64,000 bases of DNA from Clostridiales bacterium. Lineage in GTDB: Bacteria > Bacillota > Clostridia > Saccharofermentanales > Saccharofermentanaceae. Within the stretch, counting starts at the first letter, position 1; each line of letters starts with the position of its first letter. The notes under the pieces are model-generated. The model saw nothing but the letters and a program-made list of their open reading frames with translations, did not search any database and was not told the DNA's origin. Location of the stretch: the NCBI GenBank assembly GCA_017620475.1, contig JAFZQI010000003.1, positions 62,001-126,000 on the forward strand, written 5' to 3'. The position numbers and the translations under genes are program-made. Positions 8,857 through 15,924 of the stretch are shown piece by piece.

Positions 8857-10044
8857 TTAATATGTGAAACTATCCCCCTGCTTGCACTTCTTGGCGCGTT
8901 TGAATGTGTCGCCGTCTCGTTTTCTTACGGTGGTTTTTTCGATGCCGTTGGGGGTGCAGAGAGTAAGGTCAATCTGGCCTTTGGTGATGTAGGGGTGGCG
9001 GAGGACGCGAGAAGAAGCGCGTGAAATAGTTAGTGGCGAGTCTTGCGGGATCCGCGCAAAGGCAATATAGGAGTATTTCTCGTCTTCGTACGGGACGTCG
9101 GCATCTTTGAGTTGTTTGTGAAGGCGGGTTCTTGCGACGCGGCAGGCGAAGTGACACCAATCGTCGGTTTCCTCGTTTTTCGGATCGTCTGCCACAGCAG
9201 ATGTGGCCCGCGTCACTTCAGCTTTCTTGGCAGATGCGGCGCGATTCACTTCAGATGAACCGGGGGCGATCGGACACGGTCCGTCGTGGGGACAGGGTGC
9301 GACGAGGGATGCACCGGCGGCGAGGAGTTTTTCACGGATTTCGGAGATAACGGCAAAGCCTTCCTTGGTTCCGGGCTCGACGATAAGAAGGATTCCTTCT
9401 GTCGCCTCCCAGAGTTTCGCAATTGCGGCCCCGCGTGCACTTGAGGTTAATTCGTTGAGAACGTAGGAAGACACGACGAGATCAGCTTTTGCCGGAAGCG
9501 AGTCGGTCAGAAGATCGAACTTCTTCCATTGCGCGCTGGCAGAAAGACCGGGATCAGCCTTCATGAGATCCTCACCGATTTTTCTCATCGCGGCCTCGCG
9601 TTCGAAGCATGTGATCTGAACGGGAGACGATTGATCAAAGGAATCAAGGGCATCGTAGACTGCCCAGGTGGCGGCACCGGAACCGGCACCGATGTCAAAC
9701 ACGCTTCTGATTGGAATGGTTTTTCCCATAACAGGAGAAGCAGAAACATCCTCTGGTTCACAACGCAAATCCAGTTCGTCATACTTCGCACTATTTACCC
9801 AACAATCTGAGCAGATGCATTCAAAAACATAGGAGAGGGCGCTTCGAACGGCGCCGTAGGTGGCGGGCATGCGGACGGCAGCGTAGACTTTGGCTTCGAG
9901 ATCGGAGCTGATCATGTGGCCGTCACGGCCGCTCTCATTCTTGTATCGCCGGGTGATTTCGGCCGAGACCTTCTTGAGCTGCTCGGGCTTCTGACCCTCA
10001 AGCATCTCTTCTATGGCAGTTCGCAGTTCGAACGGCAGCTCCAT
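8857..10044 (-). CDS. Rsm22-like small-subunit rRNA methyltransferase
   Basis: 395 residues. A Rossmann SAM-binding motif (FDIGAGSGAATWAV, about residues 115-128) is followed by a VVSSYVLNEL stretch typical of Rsm22. Later come CPHDGPCP and CHFACR, the cysteine sets that in mitochondrial Rsm22/METTL17 hold an iron-sulfur cluster. Rsm22-family proteins act on or assist assembly of the small ribosomal subunit. Between the two cysteine blocks is a low-complexity Ala/Ser/Glu insertion of about 35 residues (SEVNRAASAKKAEVTRATSA), the kind of variable linker where this genome tolerates extra sequence. GGAG ribosome site 6 nt before the ATG at 10044. A tRNA gene lies upstream on the same strand. Confidence 0.85.
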   Translation of the reverse strand: MELPFELRTAIEEMLEGQKPEQLKKVSAEITRRYKNESGRDGHMISSDLEAKVYAAVRMPATYGAVRSALSYVFECICSDCWVNSAKYDELDLRCEPEDVSASPVMGKTIPIRSVFDIGAGSGAATWAVYDALDSFDQSSPVQITCFEREAAMRKIGEDLMKADPGLSASAQWKKFDLLTDSLPAKADLVVSSYVLNELTSSARGAAIAKLWEATEGILLIVEPGTKEGFAVISEIREKLLAAGASLVAPCPHDGPCPIAPGSSEVNRAASAKKAEVTRATSAVADDPKNEETDDWCHFACRVARTRLHKQLKDADVPYEDEKYSYIAFARIPQDSPLTISRASSRVLRHPYITKGQIDLTLCTPNGIEKTTVRKRDGDTFKRAKKCKQGDSFTY

Positions 10045-10140
10045 TCAGATCTCCTTTCGCCTCTGGCCACAACGGTCATCCCGAAGAAGTACCACAACTT
10101 CACGGACAAATACTCGGCATAATGACAACTAACAGATACA

Positions 10141-10174
10141 AAAATGGGACCATCCCGTTTCTCGAGATCGTCCC
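10141..10174 (-). terminator. Rho-independent terminator after tRNA-Val
   Basis: On the minus strand GGGAC and ATCTC pair with GGGAT and GTCCC, with one G-G mismatch between the two helices, followed by ATTTT. It lies 5 nt after the encoded CCA of the tRNA. Confidence 0.8.
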
Positions 10175-10179
10175 GTTTT

Positions 10180-10256
10180 TGGTGGGTAGTATTGGACTTG
10201 AACCAACGACCCCTTGCATGTCAAGCAAGTACTCTAACCAGCTGAGCTAACCACCC
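10180..10256 (-). tRNA. tRNA-Val (anticodon GAC), CCA encoded
   Basis: 77 nt including CCA. The acceptor stem GGGTGGT pairs with ACTACCC with a wobble near its base. The D-arm reads AGCTCAGCTGGTTAGAG, the anticodon stem is TTGC/GCAA around a 7-nt loop TTGACAT with anticodon GAC, and the T-arm contains GGTTCAAGTCC. All four arms fold normally. Confidence 0.95.
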
Positions 10257-10505
10257 GTTTCATGACTTTCAAAGTTTACTAAAGAACGGGGGAAAAATCA
10301 AGAGGTCAGGAAGCGTTTCACACACATTTCGGGATTATTACAGTGTCGTTACATTATTACAAAAGCACCCGGTTCTTTTGCATAAGAGAAACGTTTCACG
10401 CCGGTTGTATGTAACATTGTTACACTCGAAAAGCACTGGGAACAGCACATCTTGCCACATTGCTTTTCGAAAGAAAAGAATTTCCAATGTTTCAAAGATT
10501 ACGGG

Positions 10506-10534
10506 TTGATTTCAGAGAATTCATAGACTATAAT
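10506..10534 (+). promoter_or_regulatory. Sigma-70-type promoter upstream of a long untranslated region
   Basis: TTGATT (10506-10511), a 17-bp spacer, then a perfect TATAAT (10529-10534). Transcription would begin near 10541 and read into a structured, apparently noncoding stretch and then towards the TraG-like ATPase gene at 11086. Confidence 0.75.
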
Positions 10535-10540
10535 CTATAT

Positions 10541-10936
10541 CACGAAATGGGAGAGTTCCCTCTCACATTTTCAAAACTGAATAGTGTTTATGTATAGAAT
10601 GAACTCGGAAGTGCCTGTCCTGTTTGATCGATACATTGAAGCGCATCGATGTTTTTGCGCTCAGATGTTGGTGGACGGAACTTCTTTTTTTATTCTTCGG
10701 AAAGGATGGTAAGACGCCGTGATTGGCATCTTGACAACAAAATATGATTCGATTAATCGGCATACGCTGAGTTTGCCGATAATCGGCTTGATACGAGCCG
10801 TGAAGGATGACCCTGTGGGGGAATTAGCGGCAAATACAGGTATTTTCGGACGATGGCGGTGTTAGCTTCGGCATAACACTTATACACTTTTTTACGCAAC
10901 CGTCCGCAGAATGCTATTTGCCGGACGGTTTTTTGT
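10541..10936 (+). ncRNA. Candidate structured RNA, about 390 nt, unknown class
   Basis: Bounded by a strong promoter and a strong terminator (10900-10934), with no convincing reading frame on either strand. Hairpins read directly: GAGAG/CTCTC just after the start; an imperfect long stem 10608-10684 (GAAGT...ACTTC outer arm) followed by seven T, which by itself looks like an attenuator; an AAGA-GCC/GGC-TCTT arm near 10711-10734; TCGGCA/TGCCGA near 10757-10780; CGGCT/AGCCG near 10783-10800; GTGTTA/TAACAC near 10859-10880. It does not match tmRNA, RNase P RNA or SRP RNA as I know them. It may be the leader of the ATPase gene or an independent RNA. Confidence 0.5.
10900..10934 (+). terminator. 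Rho-independent terminator ending the candidate RNA
   Basis: CCGTCCG pairs with CGGACGG around a 15-nt loop and is followed directly by six T (10929-10934). Confidence 0.85.
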
Positions 10937-10986
10937 CGGCTTGGGAAGATGCGGGAGGAACAGGCACCCTCCCGCATCCGCCCGAC
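10935..10986 (+). other. Long perfect hairpin in the leader of the TraG-like gene
   Basis: GATGCGGGAGG (10948-10958) and CCTCCCGCATC (10968-10978) form an 11-bp perfect stem with a 9-nt loop, extended by GTCGG/CCGAC outside an internal loop. No T-run follows. A further inverted pair CTGATGC/GCATCAG (near 10987 and 11048) brackets the rest of the leader. Together these make the 150-nt leader highly structured. Confidence 0.6.
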
Positions 10987-11085
10987 GCTGATGCATGAGT
11001 TACGACGCGGAAACCGGGCGAGTAAGGAGGTTTGAAGGACGGGACGCGCATCAGAATGATCATGATATGAGGAGGGAGGATTTTT

Positions 11086-13788
11086 ATGATCGAGTATGAC
11101 GGTTTCTCTTCGGATGAGGAGATCAGGGAGGTTTTGAATAAGGCTGACGGTGAGCACGGCGGCGGGCCGGTGCTCTATATCGACTGGGAAAACGGCGAAC
11201 CCTACGCGAATACTTCCGAGTCCAACGGGATCTTCCTGGGAGTGACCGGGTGCGGTAAGACGCGCCGCGGAACGATTCCGCTTACGATGTCGCTGATCCA
11301 GGGACAGGAATCCTTCATTTCCGTGGATCCGAAGGGCGATATCTTCAAGTATACGCATGCTTTTGCCAAGCAGGCGGGGTATAACGTCAAGGTCTTCAAC
11401 TTCCGTGATGTGAACAAGAGCGATGGTTTCGACCTCCTGGGGTATCCTTATGAAATGTATAAGAGCGGAGATTCGAGTTTGCAGCAGTTTGCCATCGAGA
11501 TCCTCGACGATATGGCGCGTGCGCTTTACGGGCATGAGTTCGATAACGCCCGTGTAAAAGACCCCTTCTGGGACAGTTCGGCGCGTACGCTCTTCATTGC
11601 CAATGCCCTTCTTCTCTTCGAGCATGGCGAGGAACGGCATATCCATCCCAGATCGCTGTCGCATCTGGCGCTGGAGCTTTTTAAGAAGGACTTGTATATC
11701 TCTTTTTCGAAGAGATATATCGACGCGATCTGCGAGAAGTTCCCGGACGCGCCTTTTACGCCTCTGTTTAACAACGCGCGGACGGCCGCACACGACACGC
11801 TGGCTTCGATCCAGGTCTCTTTCTTCGAGCCTTTTAACAACTTTCTGAAAAGCCCTGCGGTGACGGATATTCTGAGCGATTCGTCCTTCAAGCTGTCGGA
11901 TATCGATGGCAAGAAGAAGACGGCGGTCTACATTATTCTGCCGGATGAGAATACGAACTATGCTGCTCTGGCGGCGATCGTTCTGTCGCAGTTTACTTCC
12001 CACCTGATCCGTATCGCGCATACGATGTACGACGACCATCTTCCGCGCCGCATGAACGTGATCATTGAGGAGCTCGGCGGGATCGGCACTTCCCTTCCGA
12101 AGATGGATCTTCTGATGTCGGCCGGACGTTCCCGTAATCTGCGTACGTTCTTCGTGATCCAGTCGCTGTCACAGCTGGATACGCTGTACGGTCCGAGCAA
12201 GGCGGAGACTATCATCAGTAATGCCGATACGCTTGTGGCGTACCGTACGAATGTACCGGACACACTGGAGCTGCTTTCGAGGAAGTGCGGCGAGTATTTC
12301 GATTACGATATCGATTTTCCGCGCCGTCTGGTGACGCCGACACAGCTGGGATCGCTTGAGACCGGCGAAGCGCTGGTGATGATCGGCGGTAAGACCAAGT
12401 TTGTCTCGCAGCTTCCGGATTTCACGGAGCTTGCGAATATGAAGCGTTGGCATACGCCCGTGCATCCTGTTTCCAGGTCGGAAGTCAAGTCCGATCTTCT
12501 TGACCTGGGAGCATTTCTGAAGGCGATCCGCGAAAAAGAGGAGGAAGCGATCCGCAAGGAGGCCGAGAAGGACGGCAGAAGCGTGGATGAAAGTCCGCGG
12601 CATGAACCGACTAATCCCTTCGGCTTCTCTTCCTTGACGGCCCACTTGCCCAAGCCGGATTCTTATGTCACTTCCAAGAAGGATTCCTTCTTGAAGGATG
12701 AGATCGACGATGAGGATTCCGATTACTACAGTGATTCACATACGTCGGGTAAGTTCACCGATGATGATCCTGATCCGTATGCAGATAAGGATATTCTCGG
12801 TGATTCGTACGACGAGTACGATGATGATGATGAAGATTCCTACGGATATGTTGATGATGAGGATCCTTCCGACTCGTACTATAGCGAAGAACCATCCGGT
12901 TATTCCGCGTACGATTACTTTAAAGGCAAGAGTCTCTCTGAGATCCACGAAGAGATGGTGAAAAAGCGCGAGAAAGAACGTGAGGAGTTAAAAAAGTCCA
13001 TTCGGAGAATCCTTTATTCGGAGCCGAATAACCTTGACAAGAGGAAGAAGAATCTGAAGAAAGACGTCAAGCAGGCGAAGAAAAACGCCAAGAAGAAAGC
13101 GCGGGCGAAGCAACGTCAGGCCAAGATCGAGAAGCAGCGGAAGGCAGAGATCGAGGCCGGGAGAAAAGAGGCGGCTGCCATGCTGGCTGAGACGATCCGT
13201 CAGGTAAGACTCAAGGCGATGCGCGAGCACGTGGCTGCGGAAATCAATCAGCAGGTGACTGCGGAAACGAAGCAGATGACTGAGGAAACAAAGCAGATGA
13301 CCACGGAAGCGAAGCAGGCGGCTACGGAGCCGAAAAAGAAGAAAGCCGCTTGTGCCGCAAGCGTGGCCAAAACCGAGAAGGTGGCAAGGCCCAGGAAGGC
13401 TGCCAAGAACGAAAAGGCATCGAAGACCGAGAAGGCGGACAAGAAGAAGGACAACATGGAGAACTTCAAGTCTCCGTTTCCCGGAGCGGCACTTCCCTTC
13501 TTCCTGCTGATCTCGGATGAAAACGGCCGGATCATTCCGGGTTTCCCGGACAAGGATGCGGAGGAAAAACCGAAGTTCTGCGTATGGCTGGATTGCCGTT
13601 CGATGGCAAAGGACAATATGCGTGAGCTGATGGAGGAGAGCTGCCGTTACAGCAGCAACATCCGCTTCAACAGCGAAAAAAAGGTCATCGCAGTTCTTTT
13701 CTCGAAGGAGGAATATGCAGTATACTATAAGCGGGCGATCTTGAAGAGTTACACGAACATTAACCGCGTGGAACTTCGCCCGGTGTAA
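11086..13788 (+). CDS. VirD4/TraG-like ATPase, soluble, encoded next to a retron
   Basis: 900 residues. Residues 28-460 match the type IV coupling protein ATPase: Walker A GVTGCGKT (52-59), an SVDPKGDIF block just after, and Walker B VIIEELGG (about 325-332). Coupling proteins pump DNA or protein substrates through membranes, but this one has no N-terminal membrane segments, and no relaxase or conjugation channel gene is nearby. Residues about 520-600 are very acidic with Asp-Asp repeats. About 620-790 are Lys/Ala/Glu-rich coiled coil with repeats (KQMTEETKQMTTEAKQ). The last 110 residues form a separate globular region I do not recognise. ATG at 11086 after a GGAGG site. Only 2 nt separate its stop from the retron RNA, so it is probably the retron's partner or effector. 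A remnant of a mobile element is the alternative. Confidence 0.8.
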   Translation: MIEYDGFSSDEEIREVLNKADGEHGGGPVLYIDWENGEPYANTSESNGIFLGVTGCGKTRRGTIPLTMSLIQGQESFISVDPKGDIFKYTHAFAKQAGYNVKVFNFRDVNKSDGFDLLGYPYEMYKSGDSSLQQFAIEILDDMARALYGHEFDNARVKDPFWDSSARTLFIANALLLFEHGEERHIHPRSLSHLALELFKKDLYISFSKRYIDAICEKFPDAPFTPLFNNARTAAHDTLASIQVSFFEPFNNFLKSPAVTDILSDSSFKLSDIDGKKKTAVYIILPDENTNYAALAAIVLSQFTSHLIRIAHTMYDDHLPRRMNVIIEELGGIGTSLPKMDLLMSAGRSRNLRTFFVIQSLSQLDTLYGPSKAETIISNADTLVAYRTNVPDTLELLSRKCGEYFDYDIDFPRRLVTPTQLGSLETGEALVMIGGKTKFVSQLPDFTELANMKRWHTPVHPVSRSEVKSDLLDLGAFLKAIREKEEEAIRKEAEKDGRSVDESPRHEPTNPFGFSSLTAHLPKPDSYVTSKKDSFLKDEIDDEDSDYYSDSHTSGKFTDDDPDPYADKDILGDSYDEYDDDDEDSYGYVDDEDPSDSYYSEEPSGYSAYDYFKGKSLSEIHEEMVKKREKEREELKKSIRRILYSEPNNLDKRKKNLKKDVKQAKKNAKKKARAKQRQAKIEKQRKAEIEAGRKEAAAMLAETIRQVRLKAMREHVAAEINQQVTAETKQMTEETKQMTTEAKQAATEPKKKKAACAASVAKTEKVARPRKAAKNEKASKTEKADKKKDNMENFKSPFPGAALPFFLLISDENGRIIPGFPDKDAEEKPKFCVWLDCRSMAKDNMRELMEESCRYSSNIRFNSEKKVIAVLFSKEEYAVYYKRAILKSYTNINRVELRPV

Positions 13789-13790
13789 CA

Positions 13791-14010
13791 GAAGACATAA
13801 GACCACAGAACGACATAGTGTAACGTTTATGGTAAGTCTAGACGGGGGCCGCCGACTCGGCGTCCTTGTATCAACATCAGAGAGAACTGAAAGCTGTTTT
13901 TGCTTGTTTCACTTCGCAAAAGCATCTTTCGCGAGAAAGTCCCCAAAGCATTGCTTTGTCGCCTTTCTCGAGTCCTTCGGATCAGGTATGTTCGTTCTGT
14001 GGTCTTCTTC
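13791..14010 (+). ncRNA. Retron noncoding RNA (msr-msd)
   Basis: A long inverted repeat closes the region. GACCACAGAACGA (13801-13813) is perfectly complementary to TCGTTCTGTGGTC (13992-14004). The stem continues inward as CATA/TATG past one bulged T (17 bp in all) and outward as GAAGA/TCTTC. These are the a1 and a2 arms expected of a retron. The first unpaired G after a1 (13818, in ATAGTG) is the natural candidate for the branching guanosine. An msr-like hairpin is CGCCG-ACT-CGGCG (13850-13862). The msd-like part contains TTTTGC/GCAAAA (13898-13921) and a long symmetrical hairpin at 13932-13970: CGAGAAAG/CTTTCTCG, an internal loop, then CAAAGC-ATT-GCTTTG. It ends 21 nt before the reverse transcriptase start, the standard retron layout. 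Exact DNA ends are not determinable by eye. Confidence 0.88.
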
Positions 14011-14030
14011 ACTTTTTCGGAGACATTAAC

Positions 14031-15506
14031 ATGAAACCTACTCTTCCCAAGATGGATTCAGCATATACGTTTATCAAGGCATATCGGCGTTCCAAGGGCT
14101 ACTCGGAAAACCGGAACAGGGCTTTTCGCGATACAAGAGAGCTGCTGAGTGTGCTGGACGAGATTTCCGAGCATTACGAGAAGCACTTCGTTTCGAAGAA
14201 GAATTCGGACGAGCTTCGTACGGTGTTCAGTGTGTCCTACCCGCTTCGCGAGTATCAGGAGTTCATCCGCGCGCAGGTGCTCACGCCGCTGGATCTTGCC
14301 TACACCTCCTCTTTCGCGTATGCCTACCGCCGTGGGCTTTCCACGAAGGACAACGCGAAGGTTCACGAGAAGAGCCGCTATATGCTCAAGCTCGACATCC
14401 GCCACTTCTTCGAGAGTACCCGTAAGCGTCTGGTATTCGCGACATTCGAGAAATACACTTCGTATAACCGGTCGATCCTGGGGATCCTGACGAAACTGGT
14501 GTGCTACAACGGCTCGCTTTGTCAGGGCGCCTGCACTTCGCCGACGATCGCCAATCTCGTTCTTGCAGATTTTGACGCGAGCGTGGGGCTATTCTGTGAC
14601 GGGCTGGGGATCCGGTACACCAGATACTGCGACGACATGACGTTCTCCAGTCCTTTTGAATTCGAGGCAAAAAATGTCGAGGAATTTGTGAGGCTACAGC
14701 TGAAGCCTTTGCGGTATTCCCTGAACGACAGGAAGACGCGTTTCTTCCGGCCCGGTCAGCGCCTGGAGGTCACCGGCGCGGTGGTCAACACGCGTGTCCG
14801 CGCGCCTCGCGAGTACCGTCAGAAGATCCGCCAGGACCTCTACTACATCAACAAGTACGGTTTCATTTTCCATCTCGAGAAAACCCGGCCTTCGTGGTAT
14901 TCCGGCAAAGCGACCGAGTACGATATTCTGCATCTTCTTAAGATCATGAAGGGGCGGATCGCCTATGTAAAAATGCTCGATCCGGACGATCCTTTTGCTT
15001 CTAATGCGCGAAAAGAACTGGATGCGGCGGCTCTGCGTTATGGTGTCGGGGATCTCAGCAAAATGCAGGATCGGCAGATCTCTTTTGAGATTGAAAACGC
15101 GAAGATCCTGAGATTTATGACTCTTGAGGAGCGGCTGCAGCGTTCCGTATCCCCCGAGGTGCATCTGATGGTGTGGCACGCCATGCGCGGGTTGGAATAC
15201 CATCCTGAGGGGAATGGCGGCTTCGTTTCGGATGAGGAAGATGACGGACTCTTCTCGGATGAAAGAGATGTCAGAGATAACAGATGCTTTGCGGACGAGG
15301 GGCACACGTCAATGCAGGACGCGAATGACACGCTGCCGTTTGAAGCGGTTAATTTCCCCACTTTTGACGAGGTTAGTATTCCGCCGTTTGATGAGGATTT
15401 CCCAACGTTTGACGAGCATAGAATTCCATCGTTTGACGAGGTTATCGTTCCATCGCCTGATGAGGATAAAACTCCGCCGCTTGGAAACGAATTCCCGGAT
15501 GATTAG
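14031..15506 (+). CDS. Retron reverse transcriptase with acidic repeat tail
   Basis: 491 residues from the ATG at 14031, which has GGAG 8 nt upstream. The frame runs open upstream to 13866, but that part is the retron RNA. Retron RT markers are all visible: NAKVH (108-112, the NAxxH motif), LDIRHFF (121-127), CQGACTSP (164-171), the YCDD active site (199-202) and LEVTGAVVN (VTG at 247-249). It would copy the msd part of the RNA at 13791-14010, primed from the internal G, to make msDNA. Beyond the thumb region, residues about 395-491 are strongly acidic and end in repeats of P-x-F-D-E (FPTFDE, PPFDED, FPTFDE, PSFDE, PSPDED). Retron RTs are usually about 300-400 residues, so this tail is an added piece. 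Confidence 0.93.
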   Translation: MKPTLPKMDSAYTFIKAYRRSKGYSENRNRAFRDTRELLSVLDEISEHYEKHFVSKKNSDELRTVFSVSYPLREYQEFIRAQVLTPLDLAYTSSFAYAYRRGLSTKDNAKVHEKSRYMLKLDIRHFFESTRKRLVFATFEKYTSYNRSILGILTKLVCYNGSLCQGACTSPTIANLVLADFDASVGLFCDGLGIRYTRYCDDMTFSSPFEFEAKNVEEFVRLQLKPLRYSLNDRKTRFFRPGQRLEVTGAVVNTRVRAPREYRQKIRQDLYYINKYGFIFHLEKTRPSWYSGKATEYDILHLLKIMKGRIAYVKMLDPDDPFASNARKELDAAALRYGVGDLSKMQDRQISFEIENAKILRFMTLEERLQRSVSPEVHLMVWHAMRGLEYHPEGNGGFVSDEEDDGLFSDERDVRDNRCFADEGHTSMQDANDTLPFEAVNFPTFDEVSIPPFDEDFPTFDEHRIPSFDEVIVPSPDEDKTPPLGNEFPDD

Positions 15507-15522
15507 GCTGGGAAAAAACACT

Positions 15523-15675
15523 GCTCTCTCAAAAGTAAACATTTACTCCTATTAGATGTGAAAGCTCTCTCATTGTCTCTCTTAAACTTGAAAATAAGAG
15601 TGAAAATGAGAGAGCAGTTTTTTGCTCTCTCATTCGCTCTCCCAAACAGTAAAATAAGAGTGAATATAAGAGAGC
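15523..15675. repeat. Tandem self-complementary repeats, probable bidirectional terminators
   Basis: Two 52-nt units (15564-15615 and 15624-15675, period 60) share most of their sequence, and each folds on itself. The first pairs GCTCTCTCATT with AATGAGAGAGC and continues to a 20-bp stem, followed by six T (15618-15623). The second pairs GCTCTCT with AGAGAGC. A partial third copy of the arm begins at 15523. They separate the convergent RT and copA genes. Confidence 0.75.
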
Positions 15676-15708
15676 AGCGATTTACAGCTGTTTTCTTCTG
15701 AAGTTTGC

Positions 15709-15924
15709 TTACTCTTCTCCGAGATACGTGTAATCTTTCCCTTCGATGATGGCTTTGACCTGTTCTTCGTCCCATGCGGCTTCGTCAGAAATCTCGACGA
15801 CGCAGCTGTTGGTGGTGTGATTCGGGATCGCCGAAGCAATGAAAGGCAGAGCTTCCAGTGCTTTTCGAACGGACGCTTCGCAATGTTCACACATCATGCC
15901 TTCAATTTTCAATGTCTTTTTCAT
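15709..15924 (-). CDS. Possible internally initiated CopZ-like copper chaperone
   Basis: In frame within copA. The ATG at 15924 (residue 873 of CopA) is preceded by AAAAGGAG with 7-nt spacing, a stronger ribosome site than most genes here have. It would give a 71-residue protein beginning MKKTLKIEGMMCEHC, which is exactly the size and start of a free CopZ chaperone. The upstream 70 residues of CopA look like read-through of a non-conserved spacer. So copA and copZ may once have been separate genes joined by loss of a stop codon, with both fused and free forms made. Confidence 0.5.
   Translation of the reverse strand: MKKTLKIEGMMCEHCEASVRKALEALPFIASAIPNHTTNSCVVEISDEAAWDEEQVKAIIEGKDYTYLGEE

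Noticed and set aside
10541..10936. Assignment as tmRNA, RNase P RNA or SRP RNA
   Set aside because: None of the conserved blocks of these RNAs is present; only size and flanking signals fit.
10753..12039. 428-codon open frame on the minus strand
   Set aside because: It lies mostly opposite the TraG-like ATPase gene, has an arginine-rich improbable composition and no ribosome site.
11086..13788. Part of a conjugative element
   Set aside because: No relaxase, VirB4/VirB6-like protein or integrase gene is present on either side, and the protein lacks the membrane anchor.
13866..14030. Upstream extension of the reverse transcriptase frame
   Set aside because: It overlaps the retron RNA, lacks a ribosome site and adds residues without RT similarity; the ATG at 14031 has a good site.
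14031..15506. Diversity-generating retroelement or group II intron RT
   Set aside because: NAxxH and VTG motifs plus the a1/a2 RNA point to a retron; no template/variable repeat pair or intron maturase domain was seen.
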